This document shows positions 59,401-64,000 of a stretch of 64,000 nucleotides of DNA, in pieces. Every line of letters starts with the position of its first letter. Within the stretch, counting starts at the first letter, position 1. The stretch is from Ailanthus altissimus (Eukaryota > Streptophyta > Magnoliopsida > Sapindales > Simaroubaceae): contig OX327686.1 of assembly GCA_946807835.1 (NCBI GenBank), positions 1,426,001 to 1,490,000 of the forward strand. The letters are read 5' to 3'. Under the pieces are notes generated by a model. That model was given only the letters and a program-made list of their open reading frames with translations, was not told the origin of the DNA and did not search any database. The position numbers were made by a program, and so were the translations under genes.

Positions 59401-59755
59401 AATTAAGTTCAAATAAATATTTAAAATATCTAACAATTAAGCATATATATTGAGTTCAATTAATAACCTTAGAAAATTAATTTAGTTCATGATAACAAGA
59501 GAATTACGGCTGGAAAATAAAATAAACATGATACAACCAAAAGCAAACCAATATAGACATCAATTTGTTGTTAGTTGATTCATCAACAATCTCTTTCTTC
59601 TCTTGATATTCTCTTTCTAAATTGTTCTAATTATGTTCTAATTACTATATTGGCTCTAAAGATCCCTAAGTTATGTCTCTTATATCCTCTTAGATGTTGG
59701 GATGAGTGGCCTTTATATAGTAATTGATTAGAGTCTTAGAGTAGTATTTCTTTTT
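56446..59755 (-). repeat. Athila/Tat-type LTR remnant, split by a copia solo LTR
   Basis: TGTTGTGTTGC to about 56970 and then 59157-59755 align with the solo LTR at 38112 in segments such as GTAATAAAATGAC, GATATCGAACCCATAAGG and ATCCCTCAATATGC. A tandem duplication of about 130 bp lies near 56764-56970. Its far end fades near 59750, so it is truncated. Orientation follows the 38112 copy. Confidence 0.7.
56975..59156 (+). repeat. copia solo LTR related to element B
   Basis: It is about 2182 bp long, begins TGTTGGAGTT and ends CCCAACA. It shares several blocks with element B LTRs, such as the GTCAGAGACCTTTCATGGTC and GCTGGGTATGGTTCGATGCT regions. Flanks are cttat (56970-56974) and cctat (59157-59161), a 5-bp duplication with one C-to-T change. 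With no internal region, it is the product of LTR recombination. It is distinct enough to be a different subfamily. Confidence 0.9.
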
Positions 59756-60858
59756 TTTTAAGAAAACATTGCTACGCTATATAGAAATTCTCCACCAATG
59801 TAAGGCCAATGCTTTTTATCCCATCGCTGCAGTACTTCTTCTTCACCACCGCTATATTTTTGTAATTAATTTAGGGTTCTTGTATACTCGTGTCGTAAGG
59901 GCGAACATCTTTTTTTGCTGTAATATTTTTGGTTCGAGAATTGCTCTTGGCCAGGGCCGTAACGACCCTAGACATAAGGGCTACCTGAGACAATTAGTAT
60001 TCAAAATCTTTGGAGACCATAGTCACAAGCCTTAATTAAGTCTGGTTAGAGAGCATTGGTTACGGAGGGGATGATGTTGGATAACTTCTTGTAGAGAGAT
60101 TTTGAATCATAGAGTGGTTTGTTAGAATTGATGATTCAACAATCATATATGGGTTTAAATTGAGATAAATACCAAATGAAGAGTCAACATGAAGTTAAGT
60201 ATGCAATGGGTATACGAGGAATGAGTAAAATAGAGAGATAGAAGTAAAGAGTGAGGTGTAGAAAAATCAAGAGACCAGCTCCAGGCTAGGTATGTGGTGA
60301 CAGCCAAGTAGCATTGCAGCAGTGCAATAAAGTCACACCAATACTACATTAATAACCAAAAAGCACTGCAATGGCAAGGCAAGAAGTGTTGTTATGGTGC
60401 CACTATGGGAAAATCGGGGTTTTCAGACTTCTACAGGCATAAACTCTTATTCTAACTAGGTTTTTGGTTTCTAGAGACTTTATGAATAATATATAAACCC
60501 TTTTAACCCTTTAAAATAACTCAAGCATTTTAAAATATCAATATGTAAATATAAGAGAAAATAGAAGTGTTAGGTAGGCACTGAGTATAGTGCACTAGGG
60601 TGTAACCTTTAAGATTATTTTTATTTTTGTGTACAAATATCCTTTTGAGAGGGCTCAAGTTGTTCTTCTATTCTTAGGTAAAATCTCTTATAAGGAATAA
60701 GAGATACTAAGAGGTTTTAAGATCTGGTTATCTAAAAGATACTTATTAATCTAATTAAATAAAAAAGATGGATCATAAATCCCCGTGAATGTAAGCATTT
60801 TGTTCAACCACATATATCTTATGTCTTATGGTTTGTTTCCTTTATCTTTATTGGTGTG
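59756..60858 (+). other. unassigned sequence and a possible LTR 3' half
   Basis: No gene is recognised. From about 60200 it looks like an LTR of another copia element. It has a TATA candidate AATATATAAACC near 60489, GTAAAATCTCTTATAAG, and then CCCCGTGAATGTAAGCATTT and TTGGTGTGTG before element E begins. A CCAGGGCCGTAACGACCC motif at 59951 resembles a DNA-transposon end. Both readings are tentative. Confidence 0.4.
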
Positions 60859-61530
60859 TGTTGAAATGGAAGTACACAAACAAGTAAAATCACCTAAGCA
60901 ATATATGCAAAACAAGTAATTAAGGAAATAAAGAGAGAGAAAATGGTAGAAGAAGAGCACACAAAGAATTACGTGATTCGACAATTTGCCTATGTCCATG
61001 GCGAATCAAGATCACACTATTCTCTTATTATGAATTACAAGGCACTCACAAAGTATGCCTTTTACAAGAAAGATCACAAAGAAAACTCTCTCTTGCACTC
61101 TAAGAATTTTCTCTTCTCAAGAACCACAAAGATTTCTTACTTGATCACTTAGATCTCTTTCTTGATTACAAAGATATGTTTACAAGCAAATTAACAGCCT
61201 TTATATAGGCTTTAGGACTTTCTAGGTTTACCCTAAACGTGTGGGAGTCATATTAGGGAGTCTTGAAGCAAGTGAGAGACGAAATAAAGAAGTCTCAAAT
61301 CGGGAAACAAATTCTTGCACCCAATGCCGCAGCACTCAACGCTCACCGTTGCGGCCCTGGTGAGCCTGCCTGGGCGCTGCAGCTCTCACGTTCTATTTTG
61401 GGCACCGCGGCGCCCTCGCCTGGGCACTGCTCCCTTCGTCTTTCGCGTCTGTCTTCGATCCTTGCGCACCATATGCACTTAGTTTGTTCTCCAAATTATA
61501 TACCGATAATTTTCAATCAATATTCTCATA
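60859..61530 (-). repeat. 3' LTR of element E
   Basis: On the plus strand it runs TGTTGAAATGG to ATTCTCATA. It is followed by the reversed purine tract TTCCTTCCTTG. Its GC-rich patch (61327-61448) corresponds to the repeated GGGCACTGC region of element A. Its terminal CA has decayed to TA. Confidence 0.88.
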
Positions 61531-61599
61531 AATTCCTTCCTTGATTCAAAATTATCCACAAAGCAATTCGATCTCTCATTTTTGCATCTTTGGTCACCC

Positions 61600-62400
61600 T
61601 CACAAAGTAGTGACTCCAGTTAAGTCCTTACATAGGATGAACTTAACCGAAGGCAGTGGCTTTGTCAACATATCAGCAGAATTTTTAGACGACGCTATCT
61701 TTGTTAGACTAACTTCACCACTTTGGATAATCTCTTGGATGTAATAGAGCCTCACATCAATGTGTTTCGACCTTTTGTACAACACTTGATGCTTGCTTAG
61801 GTGTATGGCACTCTGGTTATCATAATATACACCAGTTTTCACATCTTCATTAGCCAATACCTCCGCGTATATGCCTTTTAACCATACGGCCTTATTTATA
61901 GCTTTACCAACAGCTATGTACTCTGCCTCTGTGGTAGATAGTGTAACTACATGTTGTAGAATCGATCTCCAACATACACAACACCCAAACACTGTGAATA
62001 CGTAGCTCATCAACGATCTTCTCTTGTTTACATCACCTGCATAATCTGAGTCTACGTACCCCCTTACCATTTCACCGTTGTCCTCATCCCTTTTATACAT
62101 CAACCCATGATTTGACGTTTCCTTGAGATATTTCAGAATTCACTTCACTGCAAGCCAGTGATCCTTTCCTGGATTTTCTATATATCTACTCACCACACTC
62201 ACAATCTGTGCTATGTCTGGTCTTATGCAAACCATTGCATACATGATGCTCCTCACAGTACTTGCATACGGTACTTTATTCATCTGCAGTTTCTCCTCTT
62301 TAGATGTCGGCGACTGTACTACTGAAAGTCTTAAAAGCATTGCCAAATGAGTAGAGACAGCCTTTGCGTTGGACATACCAAACTTCTCTAGAATTTTGAG
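61600..62400 (-). pseudogene. element E RNase H and RT connection
   Basis: The frame 62103-61600 of 167 codons holds a whole copia RNase H: RGYVDSDYAGDVNKRRSLM, LSTTEAEYIAVGKAINKAVW, YYDNQSAIHLSKHQVLYKRS and SADMLTKPLPS. All acidic residues are present. The frame 62376-62140 (MSNAKAVSTHLAMLLRLS) is the RT connection. A stop between them breaks the reading. Confidence 0.9.
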
Positions 62401-63070
62401 TATATATCGCTATTGGGACAAGAAGATAACATCTCTTCTTTCCCTCACAATATCCATACCCAAAATTCTCTTCGCTGCTCTCAAATCTTTCATCTCAAAC
62501 TCACCACTTAACTGCTTCTTGAGCTTCTGTATTTCTTCCATGTTCTTACATGTGATCAACATATCATTGACGTATAAAAGTAAATACATTATCCTACAAC
62601 TTATGTTCTTAAAGTACACTTATCTGTCATACTTGTTCTTACTAAAGTCACAAGCCATCATAAACTCATCAAATCTCCTATACCACTGTCTAGGTGATTG
62701 CTTTAACCACATATTTTGACTTCTTTAGCAAACAAGCATGATCTTCTTTTTTGGGCTCCTCGAACCCTTAGGGCTGTGCTATGTATATCGTCTCTTCAAG
62801 CTCTTTATGTAAAAAAGATGTCTTTATATTTATCTACTCTAAATATAAATCAAGGTTTACACACATGGCTAATAAGATTCGAATAGATGTATGCTTGATA
62901 ACTGGAGAGAATATCTCGTAAAAATCAACTCCCTCTCTCTGAGTAAAACCTTAGGCTACTAACTTAGCCTTGAATCTTGTAGGCTCTATCCCTGGTATCC
63001 ACTCCTTCACCTTATACACCCACTTGCACCCAACTAGTTTCTTTTGAGGTCTCTCCACCAACTTTCAGGT
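62401..63070 (-). pseudogene. element E reverse transcriptase
   Basis: The frame 62619-62410 has MYLLLYVNDMLITC, the catalytic Y-x-D-D altered to YVND, and MKDLRAAKRILGMDIVRE. Upstream in other frames are blocks parallel to element A's RT, such as QREGVDFYEIFSPVIKHTSI near 62940-62885. Several frameshifts are present. Confidence 0.8.
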
Positions 63071-64000
63071 AGTGTTCTTCCTAAGAGAACTAATCTCTTC
63101 TTCCATGGGTTGCTGTCATTCTTTCTTGTTTTCACTCTTCATAGCCTCATCATATATCCTAGGCTCATCATACTTAAGAATGTAAGTAGAATAAAAGCAT
63201 GAGCAACTAAATCTGCTTATGCATATCTGACCGGTGGGTTAATCGTTCTCCTTAACCTGTCTCTAGCTAACTGGTACTCTTCAAGTTCTATATCTCAAAA
63301 GTCCTAGTCTTTTTTTGGGTGTACTTGGAGGAACTCGCCAGTGTTCTTAGTTCTTCTTTAAGGATTTCTTTATTAAAATGCTGATCTGAGGGCATATGAG
63401 ATCTATTCTCAGGTTCCACTTCAACTTCTATTGACTAGAGTGCTAAGTCTTCCCTGGATATAGGTTTGTCTTTCTCATCTTCTTGAGAGGTTTTCAGCAT
63501 CGTCGTCTCATCGAACGTCACTTCACGACTTATGATACTCCTTGTTGGTGTCAAGTCTTTACACCACATCTTGTATCCTTTCACTCCTTCAAGATGTCTT
63601 ATGAATACCCTTTTGATAGCTCTAGGTTCCAACTTTCCCTCCTTAATATGTACAAAGGCAGGGCAGCCAAATATTCTGAGATGGTCATACTTCGGAGGAT
63701 TGCCAAATCATTTCTCTTCTAACATCTTGAAGTCAATTGCTGATGAGGGACTTCTATTAATCAAGTAAGCTGCAGTCACTACAGCTTCTCCCTAAAATAT
63801 TTTGGACATCTTCGTATTGGTAAGTATGTACCTCACCCTTTTAAGTAAGATTTTATTTATCCTCTCAACTACGCCATTCTGTTATTGTGTTGATCTTACC
63901 GTTCTATGTCTCGCAATTCCATGATTGGCACAAAACTCATCAAACTCTCTATTACAAAATTCGAGGCCGCTGTCAGTTCTTAACCTCTTTACCCTTTTCC
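63071..64000 (-). pseudogene. element E integrase, C-terminal part
   Basis: From the window edge, minus-strand codons encode RVKRLRTDSGLEFCNREFDE (second aspartate) and NGVVERINK (glutamate). KYDHLRIFGCPAFVHI and the frame 63632-63435 (VFIRHLEGVKGYKMWCKDLT) follow. It matches element A 6259-6790 closely. Stops near 63884 and 63793 interrupt it. Confidence 0.85.

Larger units (their letters stand above)
60859..64000 (-). mobile_element. Element E: Ty1/copia retrotransposon of the element A family, minus strand
   Basis: The 3' LTR (60859-61530) aligns with the reverse complement of element A's LTR. The pol genes then follow in minus direction: RNase H, RT and integrase. It continues beyond the window end. 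It is better preserved than element A, although stops and frame changes remain. Confidence 0.92.

Noticed and set aside
59769..60035. 88-codon frame as a gene
   Set aside because: No recognisable domain; it overlaps repeat-like sequence with a DNA-transposon-end-like motif.

Overview
This is a gene-poor, AT-rich stretch of a plant nuclear genome, probably a flowering plant. It is filled with nested, decayed retrotransposons. The evidence is plant-type Ty1/copia and Ty3/gypsy (Athila/Tat-type) proteins, a plant L1 LINE with a C-terminal RNase H, TRIM mini-retrotransposons, a plant mobile domain pseudogene and broken BAHD hydroxycinnamoyltransferase genes. I see no intact cellular gene, no tRNA or rRNA gene and no CRISPR array. 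Species cannot be named from the sequence.

Layout. 1-3783: 3' part of a degenerate copia element (copia-1). 3784-4038 and 17321-17342: start of an HCT/SHT-like BAHD gene on the minus strand, split near codon 8 by copia element A (4039-17320, target duplication actcc). Element A's 3' LTR was later split by copia element B (8747-16857, LTRs of about 1.9-2.0 kb). 17343-29520: low-complexity DNA holding a plant mobile domain pseudogene (20146-22790), a TRIM fragment and a LINE scrap with a perfect 16-bp target duplication. 29521-33945: an L1 LINE carrying three insertions, namely a 423-bp TRIM with only 46 bp between its LTRs, a hAT-like MITE, and a palindromic TRIM structure. 34494-34932 plus 42746-42853: C-terminal part of a second HCT-like BAHD gene, split by minus-strand copia element D (34933-42745, duplication agatc), which itself holds two solo LTRs. 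42854-56445: copia element C, whose 3' LTR was split by gypsy element F (46859-56247, minus strand, duplication cagac). 56446-59755: an Athila/Tat-like LTR remnant split by a copia solo LTR (56975-59156). 60859-64000: copia element E, same family as A, inverted.

The most interesting object is element F. It keeps gag, protease, the integrase core, LTRs, PBS and PPT, but its reverse transcriptase/RNase H block has been cleanly removed. Between integrase and the 3' LTR, where Athila-type elements may carry an envelope-like gene, it has two extra same-strand reading frames. One is a cysteine-rich basic protein that recalls small nucleic-acid-binding proteins of plant flexuous RNA viruses. The other is an intronless, near full-length LONELY GUY (LOG) cytokinin-activating enzyme homologue. 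Each is interrupted by nonsense codons, so this copy is dead, but the arrangement suggests a retrotransposon lineage that acquired a plant hormone gene.
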